DNA of 53,507 bases from an uncultured Thermoguttaceae bacterium (GCA_937951625.1 CALFBP010000054.1:1-53507); one strand, 5' to 3'. Positions 16,731 through 29,875 are shown, counted from the first letter of the stretch. Translations and numbers: made by a program. Notes: generated from the letters alone by a model not told the origin.

Positions 16731-17177
16731 GCCGGGTTCTGTCCCCGCTACTTGAGCGGGCGATGGCCATTTATCTAGGACGCCGATTGCTCGGCGACTC
16801 GAGCGGTCTACCCGGAAGTCGAAAACGGACCGGGCCAGTCCGCGGAACCCGACGTGCGAACCCGTCGCCCGTCGGTTCCCTCCCTCCTATTTGACCTTGC
16901 TCCGGGTGGGGTTTGCCTAGCCAGGCCGGTCACCCGACCTGCTGGTGAGCTCTTACCTCACCGTTTCACCCTTACCGCGCCGACGGCCACCAGGGTTTCC
17001 CCCGGTGCACCATCTGGCGAGGCGGTTTGCTTTCTGTTGCACTTTCCCTAGCCTTGCGGCCGGTGGGCGTTACCCACCACCCTGCCCTACGGAGCCCGGA
17101 CTTTCCTCTCGCCCCAAGGCCTTACAGCCGGTGTGGCGGCCCTTGCCTTCGGAGCCAGCGGCCATCTGGCCGGCTTC
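16716..17177 (-). ncRNA. rnpB: RNase P RNA, bacterial type A
   Basis: The catalytic RNA of RNase P, which trims 5' leaders from tRNA precursors. The ends are set by the P1 helix: GAAGCCGGCC at the 5' end pairs with GGCCGGCTTC at the 3' end (about 462 nt). Read on the minus strand, conserved regions appear in order: GAGGAAAGTCCGGGCTCC, GGGCAGGGTGGTGGGTAACG, AGGGAAAGTGCAACAGAAAG followed by CAAACCGCC, GGTAAGGGTGAAACGGTGAG, and near the 3' end TAGATAAATGGCC and GACAGAACCCGGCTTAT. A TACTAT hexamer 7 nt before the 5' end may be its -10 box. Protein frames intrude at both ends (see findings). Confidence 0.97.
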
Positions 17178-18215
17178 GCAATCCATAGTAACCTTACGTT
17201 CAACGTCGCCTGTTGAAAAGGGAGACGAGTCATAGCCCCCGGACGGCGAAGCAGTCGCGGGTTCTGCATCGAAAACGGTCGCTGCCGAAAGCATTTTGCC
17301 TTGCCACGAATCGCGTCGAATCAACTCAGCCTCGACAGCCACGCGCAACGCCGACTTGTCTTGGCACCAAGCCGGACCGACAAGGTAGGATGGCGGCGCC
17401 GTGCCGCCCAGGCGATCGACGACGCACTCCGGCGGCGTTACTTCCAGGAAGTCCACCACCAGGGCCGCACACTCGTCAAGGTCGAGCAGTCGCACCTCAC
17501 CGCGACGCACGAGGTCGGCAAGAGGCGTATCGTGGACCGCATACAAATTATGGATTTTGATGGAATGCGCGTTCACCGCGGCGATCGCTTTAGCCGTCGC
17601 CAGCATGTCGTTGCGCGTTTCTCCGGGGATACCTAAAATGAGGTGAACGCCAAAGGCCAGGCCACGGGCATGGGTTCTGGCGACTGCGTCGAGAAAACTT
17701 TCAAACGTGTGTCCTCGTCGCAACCACTCCAGCGAACGAGCGTGAATCGTTTGCAGGCCATACTCGATCAGCACCCAAGTGCGGCGACTGAAATCGGCCA
17801 GCAGGTCCAGCGTTTCGTCGGGGGCACAATCGGGCCGGGTGCCGATCACCAAGCCCACGATGTCGGGATGGTCGGCCGCCTCGGCGTAAACCGTTTTCAA
17901 GCGTTCGAGTGGGGCATAAGTGTTCGTCGCAGGTTGAAAATAGGCGAGAAATTTCTGCGGACCGCGGGGGCGACGAAGCCGTGCCACCGCGGCGTCAATT
18001 TGTTCGGTGATCGAACCACCGGTCAAACGACGGCTGGGGCTGAAACTGAGGATGTTGCAAAACACGCATCCCCCCATGCCCGCCGTCCCATCCACGTTGG
18101 GGCAGGTGAACCCCGCGTCCACGCTCACCTTGGCCACGCGGCAGCCAAACGTTTGCCGTAAAAACCAGTTCAGGGTGTGATATCGTAGTCCCGCTTCGCG
18201 CCAACCACTGGACAT
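17070..18215 (-). CDS. Radical SAM protein, TIGR01212/YhcC family, frame running into rnpB
   Basis: 381 residues from the ATG at 18215; an earlier in-frame start at 18260 adds 15 residues. It begins RYHTLNWFLRQTFGCRVAKV, typical of the YhcC group. The radical SAM cluster cysteines are C38, C50 and C53 (CPNVDGTAGMGGCVFC). Later segments ATNTYAPLERLKTVYAEA, GTRPDCAPDETLDLL and LEYGLQT-like WVLIEYGLQTIHARSLEWL match the family. The biochemical role is not established. Conserved sequence ends near residue 310 (SWQGKMLS). The remaining ~70 residues are low-complexity and the last ~36 codons overlap the 5' part of rnpB on the same strand, so the natural protein may be shorter or the overlap real. 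Confidence 0.85.
   Translation of the reverse strand: MSSGWREAGLRYHTLNWFLRQTFGCRVAKVSVDAGFTCPNVDGTAGMGGCVFCNILSFSPSRRLTGGSITEQIDAAVARLRRPRGPQKFLAYFQPATNTYAPLERLKTVYAEAADHPDIVGLVIGTRPDCAPDETLDLLADFSRRTWVLIEYGLQTIHARSLEWLRRGHTFESFLDAVARTHARGLAFGVHLILGIPGETRNDMLATAKAIAAVNAHSIKIHNLYAVHDTPLADLVRRGEVRLLDLDECAALVVDFLEVTPPECVVDRLGGTAPPSYLVGPAWCQDKSALRVAVEAELIRRDSWQGKMLSAATVFDAEPATASPSGGYDSSPFSTGDVERKVTMDCEAGQMAAGSEGKGRHTGCKALGREESPGSVGQGGG
17199..17217. promoter_or_regulatory. Inverted repeat at the rnpB promoter position
   Basis: TTCAAC (17199-17204) and GTTGAA (17212-17217) with a 7-nt spacer lie 22-40 nt upstream of the rnpB 5' end, inside the 3' part of the radical SAM frame. The -35 region of rnpB should fall here. 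It may be part of the promoter or a binding site. Confidence 0.3.
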
Positions 18216-18463
18216 ACCGGAACCCCGCAAACGGGGGCCGATTGACGGAAATCGAACCAAGGTTTAGACTTGAACGTGACCCAATTATCTTACGAAGTCT
18301 GCCGCTTTTGTCATAGGGTTCGGAATTGGCGACATCTGCCCGGGAGGGATGGCTTTCAGGCGAGAGCTGTGGCTTTCGAGGCGCGGAAGGGTGGCCGACT
18401 GGGCCGTGAGGGAATCGATCGCACAAAATAAAAACCCATCGACACGGGCCTGATTGCGTTGGC

Positions 18464-19615
18464 ATGGGCAAGCCAAAGAAGAAGATCCGAGCCGAATTTC
18501 GCAAAAACCGGACGTACCGAACCCGTCGCACCGATCTTACCCGCGAGTTTCATCGTAGCTCGCTCGACGCCGTTGAAGAGGCCCCCATCGTCGAGCGGAT
18601 TGGCGGGAAAAGCGACTTGAGCCGCCGCCGCACCGTGGTCGCTGCCGACGACGTGGAGCCTGACTCTACCGTCAGTCCCACGGTCCCACTGGAGATCGAC
18701 GAGAGTGTCTGTCGGCCTGGTCGGGTGCTCTCCGTCATGGGCTTGGTGTGCCTCGTGCAAGATGAGTCAGGGCGGACCTATCGCTGCGCCGTTCGCCGGG
18801 TGTTGAAGACCCTGAGCACGGATCACCGGCACGTCGTGGCCGCTGGCGACCGCGTCCAGTTTCGTCCAGTCGTTTCGAGCGGCGGCGTGGAGGGGTTCAT
18901 CGAGCGGATCGAACCGCGGCAGGCCTGCATCGCACGTGACGTGAAGGGTCGGCAGCACGTCATCGTGGCGAATGTGGATCAGGCCCTGATCGTCGCCAGC
19001 GCCGCCCAGCCGGAGCTGAAGCCGAATCTTATCGACCGGGTGATCGTGGCGGCGGAGAAAAGCGGCATTCGGCCGATAATCTGCATCAACAAAATCGACC
19101 TCGTAGATCCCATCACACTGATGCCTCTGGTGGGCGTGTACCGCCGGATGGGGTACCGAGTCTTGCTGCTGAGCGCGGCGACCGGCTTCGGCGTCGATCG
19201 CTTGCGGCGTCAGGTCAGGGACCGCGCTAGCGTGGTGATCGGACAGAGCGGCGTCGGCAAGTCGTCGTTGTTGAACGCCCTCGATCCCACGCTGTCTTTG
19301 CCCGTTGCGCCGGTAAGCGACGAGAATGAAAAAGGACGTCATACGACGACCAATGCCAGGCTCGTGCCTTTAGCCGTGGGCGGATACGTGGTCGACACGC
19401 CCGGCATGAGGCAGTTTCAGCCTTGGGACGTGGTTCCCGAGGAGGTGATCAACTACTATCGCGACCTCCGGCCTTACGTCAGTCTTTGCAAGTTTCCCAA
19501 CTGCACGCACACGCACGAGGCCGACTGTGCCATCAAGAGCGCGGTGGCCGACGGTCGGCTCGATGAACGGCGATATGAGAGCTACTGTTACTTGCGAGCA
19601 GGGGACCTGGAGTAG
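18464..19615 (+). CDS. rsgA: Ribosome small subunit-dependent GTPase RsgA
   Basis: A 383-residue circularly permuted GTPase that acts in late 30S maturation. The basic N-terminus (MGKPKKKIRAEFRKNR) is as in other RsgA proteins. An OB fold (about 84-155) comes first. Then, in permuted order, come NKID (209-212), SA-loop LLSAATGFG, P-loop GQSGVGKSS (260-268), GRHTTT (291-296) and DTPG (311-314). The C-terminal zinc site is C342, C347, H349 and C355. There is about 30 residues of extra linker (40-80) before the OB fold. It is divergent from the radical SAM gene with a 248-nt gap. Cytoplasmic. Confidence 0.97.
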   Translation: MGKPKKKIRAEFRKNRTYRTRRTDLTREFHRSSLDAVEEAPIVERIGGKSDLSRRRTVVAADDVEPDSTVSPTVPLEIDESVCRPGRVLSVMGLVCLVQDESGRTYRCAVRRVLKTLSTDHRHVVAAGDRVQFRPVVSSGGVEGFIERIEPRQACIARDVKGRQHVIVANVDQALIVASAAQPELKPNLIDRVIVAAEKSGIRPIICINKIDLVDPITLMPLVGVYRRMGYRVLLLSAATGFGVDRLRRQVRDRASVVIGQSGVGKSSLLNALDPTLSLPVAPVSDENEKGRHTTTNARLVPLAVGGYVVDTPGMRQFQPWDVVPEEVINYYRDLRPYVSLCKFPNCTHTHEADCAIKSAVADGRLDERRYESYCYLRAGDLE

Positions 19616-19816
19616 CATGGCGGGCGAGAACCTTGGGCCGACTACGGCCTGGGGAGCCCCGCTGGGTTGTCGCGCCGACGAACTCCGCCGAGTACCGCGT
19701 CGAATTCTTCGATCGCCGTGGCGGCTCCTGCCACTGAACTTTTCGCGCGGCGTTGATGTCATTCCAGAGTAGCAATTTTTCCGTTCTACCTTTTAGATAG
19801 GAGGCAAGATTGAGAC

Positions 19817-21145
19817 GTGACTGAGATGAACCGCGTGGGGAGCGTGGCCAGCGAGGCCGCGGTGCTGGTAGGGGTGCTGCTTGATGGACGTGTGGGGCCT
19901 GGCGAGGCCCTGGAAGAGCTGGCTGGCCTGGCGGAGGCGGCCGGGGCGAGGGTCGTGGGACAACTGACCCAGCGCCGCGCAGCCCCCGACGCCGCGACTT
20001 ACTTGGGCAAAGGAAAGGTGGAGGAACTTAAGAACATGGTGCGCGCGGTCCAGGCCGACTGCATCATTTTCGACAACGACCTCACGCCAGGCCAGACGCG
20101 AAATCTGGAACGCGAACTGAAGCTCAAAGTGCTCGACCGGACCGAGCTGATCCTGGACATCTTCGCCAACCGCGCGCGGACGTACGAAGCGCGTCTGGCC
20201 GTGGAACTCGCCCAGTTGGAGTACTCGTTGCCCCGATTGAAACGCATGTGGACGCACCTCTCGCGGCAGAAGAAGGGCATTGGCCTCCGTGGCCCGGGCG
20301 AAAAACAGTTGGAGACCGACCGCCGCCTCGTCGAGAAGCGGATCAACGACCTGCGCGAGGAACTGCGAACGGTGTTGCGCCGGCGTGAGCGGGAAGTGGC
20401 CACGCGCAGGGATTTCATGACGGTTTCGCTGGTGGGCTATACGAACGCCGGCAAAAGCACGCTGTTGAATCTCCTCACCGGCGCGGACGTCTTGACGCAG
20501 GATGCCCTTTTTTCCACGCTTGACACCCGCACACGCCGCTGGCAATTGCCCGGTTGGGGTCCTGTCCTTTTGAGCGACACGGTCGGGTTCATCCACGGCC
20601 TGCCGCACCACTTGATCGCCAGTTTCAAAGCAACGCTCGAGGAAGCCCGCCAAGCCGACCTTTTGCTTCATGTGGCCGATGCCAGCAACCCGGCGGTGCT
20701 GGAACAAATAAGCGCCGCATACAAGGTGTTGGCCGAGATCGGACTGGAGCAAAAGGACTCGATCTTGGTGGTCAACAAGATCGACCGCCTGCCTGATCGC
20801 GTCCGCGTCGAATGGCTGCTCGGCCGTTATCCGAACGCGGTGCCGATCAGCGCGCGGACCGGCGAGGGACTATACGAGTTGTCGCTTGCGGTGAGCGAGA
20901 CTCTCAGCCGCTCGTTCCGCGACGTGGACGTCGAGTTCGGCATCGACAATGGCCGCTTGATGGCTTACCTCGCGGCCCATGCGGAAGTGCTCTCCAAGCA
21001 GTTTCACGCCGAGCGGGTAATCGTGCATTGCCGCATTCCACAAAAATACCTCGGACGCATCGACGCCAACGAAGCGATCGTGCGTCCGCACCGCAATGGA
21101 GCCGCGGACTGCTTGGACAGCAGCTTGGAACATGCTGCGCGGTAG
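19817..21145 (+). CDS. hflX: Ribosome-associated GTPase HflX
   Basis: 442 residues from a GTG at 19817, chosen because AGGAGG lies 12 nt upstream; ATG at 19826 is possible but too far from it. The N-terminal HflX domain (about 17-195) includes TYLGKGKVEEL (61-71), DRTELILDIFA and RGPGEKQLE (158-166), followed by the coiled helices. The G domain has GYTNAGKST (207-215), DTVGFI (254-259) and NKID (320-323). A C-terminal domain follows. HflX binds the 50S subunit and splits stalled or heat-damaged 70S ribosomes, so its neighbourhood with rsgA and, further on, dnaK/clpB is sensible. Confidence 0.97.
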   Translation: MTEMNRVGSVASEAAVLVGVLLDGRVGPGEALEELAGLAEAAGARVVGQLTQRRAAPDAATYLGKGKVEELKNMVRAVQADCIIFDNDLTPGQTRNLERELKLKVLDRTELILDIFANRARTYEARLAVELAQLEYSLPRLKRMWTHLSRQKKGIGLRGPGEKQLETDRRLVEKRINDLREELRTVLRRREREVATRRDFMTVSLVGYTNAGKSTLLNLLTGADVLTQDALFSTLDTRTRRWQLPGWGPVLLSDTVGFIHGLPHHLIASFKATLEEARQADLLLHVADASNPAVLEQISAAYKVLAEIGLEQKDSILVVNKIDRLPDRVRVEWLLGRYPNAVPISARTGEGLYELSLAVSETLSRSFRDVDVEFGIDNGRLMAYLAAHAEVLSKQFHAERVIVHCRIPQKYLGRIDANEAIVRPHRNGAADCLDSSLEHAAR

Positions 21146-21312
21146 GCGCGTCGAGCCGCTTCGGGACCAACCGCTTTCGAGCCAACGCTCTGCCTGAAGC
21201 GCGTGAGAAATCGCGGGAGTCAACGCTGGTTCGTTGCGGGGAGGACACTCAACGGAAGGCCGAGGCACCTTGAAGCGTTCCCGCGTGCTCCGACACCTTG
21301 GCGAATCGCTGC

Positions 21313-22467
21313 CTAGGATTTAGGTTCCTCGCCCGTTTTCTTCGGCTCGTAGGGATGATTCCGTTTGCGAAGCACCTTGGCCTCGATGATTTTGTCGGGT
21401 TCAGGGCCCTCGGGATTATCGGGGTCGCGGCGTTGGATTTTGGCTAGGACCTCGATGCCCTTGACGACGCGGCCGAAGACCGTGTGCTGGCCGTCGAGGT
21501 GCCGCGTGGGCCGAAAGGTGAGGAAGAACTGGGATCCGCCCGTGTCCCGGCCGGCGTGCGCCATGCTCAGACTGCCGCGGAAATGGACGCGGAAATCGGG
21601 TCGATAGCATTCGCAGGGGATGGAGTAGCCGGGGCCGCCCCGGCCCGTGCCCGTCGGATCGCCCCCCTGGGCCATGAACATGGGCAGCACGCGATGGAAG
21701 GGGGTGCCATTGTAGAACCCCTTCTCGACCAGCGAGATGAAATTGGCGACCGTGTTGGGGGCCTCGTTTTCGAACAATTCGATTTCGATGTCGCCTTTGC
21801 TGGTCTTCAACAGCACACGGGGCAAGTCATCGGCCTTGGCTTCGGCGGCGCGGAGCTGCTGTTCTTTTTCCCAAGCCTTCTTGTAATAGGGGATTTGATC
21901 AAGCATCATCGGTCCGAGTTTGACGAAATCTCCGCCCATTTTCACGAAGAGGTTCTGGTCCCGGGCCAGTTTGAGTTCGCGTTCCGCCACGTCGAACTCG
22001 CCGACGCAAAAGGCCGCCAAACCCGCCCAACCGTGGACGATCGGCGCTTCGAATTGGTGATCGAGCAACAGTTTTGCGGTGTGAAACGCCGGCTCGTAGT
22101 CGTCGGCCTGGCAATAAGAAAAGAGCACACCCAGGAGGTATTCGCCTGCGTCTTTGGCCCCTTTCGGATCCGCCAGGAACGCGGCCTCGGCGGCGGCCGT
22201 CAGTCGCGGTTGAAGTTCCAGACCCTGCCGGACCAGGGCGTTGTATTGCTCCTCCATAGCCGGGCGTTTCTCCACGGGCGTCTTGCGGTACTCGGTCCGC
22301 ATGTCGCGGAGTTTGCCCAAGAGTGATTTCCATTCGGCGTACAGCTTGTCGAACTCCGCCTGGGCCGCGTCATTTTTCTGGGCAGGCGGCGGCTCGGCCG
22401 CTTGGGCCGAGACCGACGCGAGAAGCAAAGTCAACGCGACGATAAACGCTCTATGCAAAGCATTCAT
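21313..22467 (-). CDS. Exported cyclophilin-type peptidyl-prolyl cis-trans isomerase
   Basis: 384 residues from the ATG at 22467, with GGAGA upstream; a longer frame to 22512 puts a basic stretch before the signal and is less likely. A Sec signal peptide (MNALHRAFIVALTLLLASVSAQA) is followed by a helical region (about 25-200) that resembles TPR-like repeats. The cyclophilin domain (about 210-365) shows VLLKTSKGDIEIELFENEAP, the active-site FHRVLPMFMAQGGDPTG, SMAHAGRDTGGSQFF and HLDGQHTVFGRVVKG. It should assist folding of exported proteins in the periplasm. Convergent with hflX and divergent from rsmD. Confidence 0.92.
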   Translation of the reverse strand: MNALHRAFIVALTLLLASVSAQAAEPPPAQKNDAAQAEFDKLYAEWKSLLGKLRDMRTEYRKTPVEKRPAMEEQYNALVRQGLELQPRLTAAAEAAFLADPKGAKDAGEYLLGVLFSYCQADDYEPAFHTAKLLLDHQFEAPIVHGWAGLAAFCVGEFDVAERELKLARDQNLFVKMGGDFVKLGPMMLDQIPYYKKAWEKEQQLRAAEAKADDLPRVLLKTSKGDIEIELFENEAPNTVANFISLVEKGFYNGTPFHRVLPMFMAQGGDPTGTGRGGPGYSIPCECYRPDFRVHFRGSLSMAHAGRDTGGSQFFLTFRPTRHLDGQHTVFGRVVKGIEVLAKIQRRDPDNPEGPEPDKIIEAKVLRKRNHPYEPKKTGEEPKS

Positions 22468-22565
22468 GCGTCGATTCTCCATTCTCTTTGGGCGAATACA
22501 GGTCTTTTTCAAGGTGTGTGGTTACGATACCATATCGGCGAGAGTGGGAGAAGGAGACCACCCCG

Positions 22566-23192
22566 ATGCCCCGCCGCGCGCAACAACGATCGAACCGGGC
22601 TTCCCGGGCGCCGTCCCGACGCGCGGCCCCGGTGGGCTTGCGGATCATCGGCGGCGTGTTTCGGGGCCGTAAACTCCGCTACAGCGGTGATCCCGCCGTT
22701 CGCCCGATGAAGGACCGCGTCCGCGAGGCCGTGTTCAACCTTCTCGGCCCTTCGGTGCGAGGCAAGCACGCCGTGGACTTGTTCGCTGGCACCGGCGCGC
22801 TGGGGCTTGAAGCAATTAGTCGCGGGGCGGCCAAGGCCACGCTGATCGAACACCACGTCCCCACGGCGCGGGTCGTGGCCGAGAATATCGCCTCGCTGGG
22901 CCTCAAGGATCAAGCCGAACTGGTGGTGGCCAATGTGTTCTTGAGATCGCTCTGGCAGGACCGGCTGGGAACCGTGCCGTGGTTGGTGTTTTGCTCGCCG
23001 CCTTATGCCTACTACGTCGACCGTCGGCAACAGATGCTCGATCTCGTCTGCGGATTGATCCAGGACGCACCCCGGGAAAGTATCTTTGTCGTAGAAGCGG
23101 ATGAACGATGCGACTTTGAAACGCTTTGCCAGCCGGAGGCGTGGTCGATCCGCAAGTATCCGCCAGCCGTGATTGGAATTTTCAGGAAGTAG
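22566..23192 (+). CDS. rsmD: 16S rRNA (guanine966-N2)-methyltransferase RsmD
   Basis: 208 residues from the ATG at 22566, preceded by AAGGAGA; an upstream in-frame ATG at 22488 would add a non-conserved leader. The basic N-terminus leads to LRIIGGVFRGRKL, RPMKDRVREAVFNLLG, and the SAM-binding DLFAGTGALGLEAISRGA. The catalytic tetrapeptide, usually DPPY, is SPPY here (LVFCSPPYAYY). It methylates G966 of 16S rRNA in the cytoplasm. The DPPY to SPPY change is at the base-binding position and should be checked. The next gene starts 3 nt after its stop. Confidence 0.92.
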   Translation: MPRRAQQRSNRASRAPSRRAAPVGLRIIGGVFRGRKLRYSGDPAVRPMKDRVREAVFNLLGPSVRGKHAVDLFAGTGALGLEAISRGAAKATLIEHHVPTARVVAENIASLGLKDQAELVVANVFLRSLWQDRLGTVPWLVFCSPPYAYYVDRRQQMLDLVCGLIQDAPRESIFVVEADERCDFETLCQPEAWSIRKYPPAVIGIFRK

Positions 23193-23195
23193 TAC

Positions 23196-23558
23196 GTGGA
23201 CGTTCGCAATATCGACTCGGTGCCCGCCTTTATCACGAAAGACGGTTCGGAAATCCGCGAACTGTTGGCTTACCGCAATTCTGCGATTCGCCGCCAGTCG
23301 CTGGCCGAGGCCCGCCTGGCGCCCGGTCGCTCGACGCAGGCCCACCGGCATCTGGTCACCGAAGAAATCTATTACATCCTCGAAGGTCGCGGCGAAATGA
23401 GGCTCGACGGCGAAACGCGGCTCGTCGGACCAGGCGACGCAATCGCCATTCCCCCCGGTTCGATCCACCAAATCGCCAATGTCGGCACGACCATGTTAAA
23501 GTTCCTTTGCTGCTGCGCACCTGCCTACGAGCACGAAGACACCATCATGAGCGAGTAA
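23196..23558 (+). CDS. Small cupin-domain protein
   Basis: 120 residues from a GTG 3 nt after the rsmD stop, so it is almost surely co-translated with rsmD. It is a single cupin barrel. Cupin motif 1 is HRHLVTEEIYYILEGRGEM (H, H, E ligands then G) and motif 2 is PGDAIAIPPGSIHQIANVG. The His/Glu/His set suggests a bound divalent metal. Similar small cupins occur as sugar-phosphate isomerase-like or regulatory modules. No substrate can be named. Cytoplasmic. Confidence 0.88.
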   Translation: MDVRNIDSVPAFITKDGSEIRELLAYRNSAIRRQSLAEARLAPGRSTQAHRHLVTEEIYYILEGRGEMRLDGETRLVGPGDAIAIPPGSIHQIANVGTTMLKFLCCCAPAYEHEDTIMSE

Positions 23559-23574
23559 CATGAGCGCGGCACTC

Positions 23575-23621
23575 GCCAACGGCTTCGGTCAACCGTTGGC
23601 ACCGAAGTGCTCGACTTCGGT
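23575..23621. repeat. Two adjacent perfect hairpins after the cupin gene
   Basis: Hairpin 1 is GCCAACGG (23575-23582) with CCGTTGGC (23593-23600). Hairpin 2 is ACCGAAGT (23601-23608) with ACTTCGGT (23614-23621). They abut exactly. The loop of hairpin 1 carries CTTCGGTC, the same sequence as the 3' arm of hairpin 2, so alternative pairing is possible. They lie between the convergent cupin and pheA genes, probably in transcript 3' ends, but lack a T-run. Confidence 0.6.
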
Positions 23622-23704
23622 CGCGGCGATTCTCGGGCACGAGCCGAGGGCCAGAAAAACGACCATCACGCCAGAATCGCGAAGCCACGCCAAGCGCGGC
23701 TGCC

Positions 23705-24862
23705 TCACGGTTTAGGCGAGGGTGGGGTTTCGTCGATTGGTTCGGCGGCGGGGAAGGAGCCGAGAACTTCCAGGCGAAGCGTTTTGTTTTTCAAGGCGGC
23801 GAGGGTTCGCCTCAAGCGGACGTCCGTCTCATGGCCCTCCATTTCCACGAAGAACAAATAGCCGCCCTTTTCGCCTGGAACAGGGAATGACTCGATCCAA
23901 GTCAGGTTGAGCCGATTGCGTTTAAAGATGTTCAGGGCATCGGCCAGTCCGCCCGGCCGGTGCGCCACTTGGAACATCATGGCGGTCTTGTCCCGGCCGG
24001 TGCGCGGGTGCTTATGACTGCCGATCACCGCGAATCGGGTCGTATTCGATGGGTTGTCCTCGATCTGTTCGGCAAGAACGTTCAAACCGTAATGGATTCC
24101 GGCCTGAAGGCTAGCGATGGCGGCTGCGCCGGGCTTCTCCTGGGCCAATTGGGCGGCGGTGGAAGTGCTCGTCACCTCGATGGGTCGCGCTTGGGGCAAA
24201 TGCTTCGCCAACCAGTTGCGGCATTGGGAGAGGGCCTGCGGTCGGCTATAGACTTCCTTGACCTCCGCCCGAGGGCACTTGGCCAGCAAGGCATGGTGAA
24301 TCTCCAATTCCACTTCACCGCAGATTCGCACCGGCAGGCGAGTAAACATGTCGATGGTGTCCGCCACCCGTCCGTCGGTGGAGTTCTCGATCGGAACGAT
24401 GCCGAACTTGCAGTGGCCCCGATAGACCTCCTCGAAGACCGCGGCAATGCTGCCGACGGGCAGGAACTCCACGCTCTGCCCAAAACGGTGGATCGCCGCC
24501 AGGTGGCTGTAACTGTACAGGGGACCGAGGAAAGCCACGCGAAGTTCCTCGACCAACGAGCGAGCGCCCGAGATCAATTCGCGGAGCACCGCCCGCAATG
24601 CTTTCGCCGGAAGCGGCCCTTTACTCGACTCGACCGCGCGCGTGATCGCCTCTTCCTCTAGTCCAAGCAGAAAGGCTGGCTCGCCTGCCGCCTGTCGCGC
24701 CTGGGCCTGCTTGACCGCCCATTCCGTCCGCTCGTTCAACAGCTTGACAATCTGCCGGTCCAGCTGTTCGATTCGTCCTTGGTAACCCGACGAGGATGCC
24801 GGGCGAAAACCTGCGGGTCGAGCTTTGTCCGAAGCTCGATTGTCCGTGGATGTTCTGGCCAT
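23705..24862 (-). CDS. pheA: Bifunctional chorismate mutase/prephenate dehydratase (P-protein)
   Basis: 385 residues from the ATG at 24862 (GAGGGA upstream); a longer frame to 24919 is unlikely. An AroQ-type chorismate mutase domain (about 28-110: GRIEQLDRQIVKLLNERTEWA) precedes the prephenate dehydratase domain (about 110-290: VAFLGPLYSYSHLAA, GIVPIENSTDGRVADTID, and the catalytic NTTRFAVIG). A C-terminal ACT regulatory domain follows (about 300-375). The enzyme makes phenylpyruvate from chorismate. The ACT motif usually read as ESRP, which binds phenylalanine, is ESFP here (WIESFPVPGEKGGYLFF), so feedback control may differ. Convergent with the cupin gene. Confidence 0.94.
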   Translation of the reverse strand: MARTSTDNRASDKARPAGFRPASSSGYQGRIEQLDRQIVKLLNERTEWAVKQAQARQAAGEPAFLLGLEEEAITRAVESSKGPLPAKALRAVLRELISGARSLVEELRVAFLGPLYSYSHLAAIHRFGQSVEFLPVGSIAAVFEEVYRGHCKFGIVPIENSTDGRVADTIDMFTRLPVRICGEVELEIHHALLAKCPRAEVKEVYSRPQALSQCRNWLAKHLPQARPIEVTSTSTAAQLAQEKPGAAAIASLQAGIHYGLNVLAEQIEDNPSNTTRFAVIGSHKHPRTGRDKTAMMFQVAHRPGGLADALNIFKRNRLNLTWIESFPVPGEKGGYLFFVEMEGHETDVRLRRTLAALKNKTLRLEVLGSFPAAEPIDETPPSPKP

Positions 24863-25233
24863 GGCGTTTCGTCCCTCTGAGGGCAGTATACGATGAGGGG
24901 GCCGACTTCGCCACTGCACTCTCTTCGTGTCGCGTGATGGCCGTCAGGGTGTGCCAAAACGGCAGCCACGGCTTGCAAAAGTGACTCCTATGGTTCTCGA
25001 ACATTGGATGCAACATCTGAAACTGTAGAGACTTAGATACAAAGCTCAGCCAATTTTATCAGCGGCACGGGCTTTGCTTCAAAAAAGTTTTCCAAGCATG
25101 AAGTGCCAGACGAGGGGCACACGTCGAACCCCACAAAGTTGACTGAGGATTTGAAGTTTTGCTTATGGTGGGGTTTGATTACCACACATCGTCGGGGTGG
25201 TGGTGTGGGGACTAAACAACGAAGGAGCAGGCA
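24863..25233. other. Divergent region between pheA and dnaK
   Basis: There is no gene. It carries the dnaK promoter candidate listed separately. No CIRCE element (TTAGCACTC-N9-GAGTGCTAA) is visible, so HrcA control of dnaK is not supported by sequence. Confidence 0.5.
25139..25168 (+). promoter_or_regulatory. Predicted dnaK promoter
   Basis: TTGACT (25139-25144) and TTATGG (25163-25168) with an 18-nt spacer lie about 65 nt before the dnaK ATG. It reads as a sigma-70-type promoter with a good -35 and a weak -10. Confidence 0.4.
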
Positions 25234-27159
<1,926 letters not shown>

Positions 27160-27189
27160 GCGCCGTTCATCGGGCCTGTCCCGTTCCGC

Positions 27190-27239
27190 GCCGACCTCGC
27201 GCTGAAGGAGGGGCTTGCCCGAGGAGCGGCTATTTTTTT
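27190..27239 (+). terminator. Hairpin with U-tract between dnaK and clpB
   Basis: GCCG (27190-27193) and CCTCG (27195-27199) pair with CGAGG (27220-27224) and CGGC (27227-27230) across a small internal loop. TATTTTTTT (27231-27239) follows. It resembles an intrinsic terminator of dnaK but ends only 8 nt before the clpB ATG, so partial read-through or attenuation is more likely. AAGGAGG (27205-27211) lies in the apical loop. Confidence 0.6.
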
Positions 27240-27247
27240 GCACTCAC

Positions 27248-29871
<2,624 letters not shown>

Positions 29872-29875
<4 letters not shown>

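Noticed and set aside
24863-25233. CIRCE element for HrcA control of dnaK
   Set aside because: No TTAGCACTC-N9-GAGTGCTAA or close variant could be seen.
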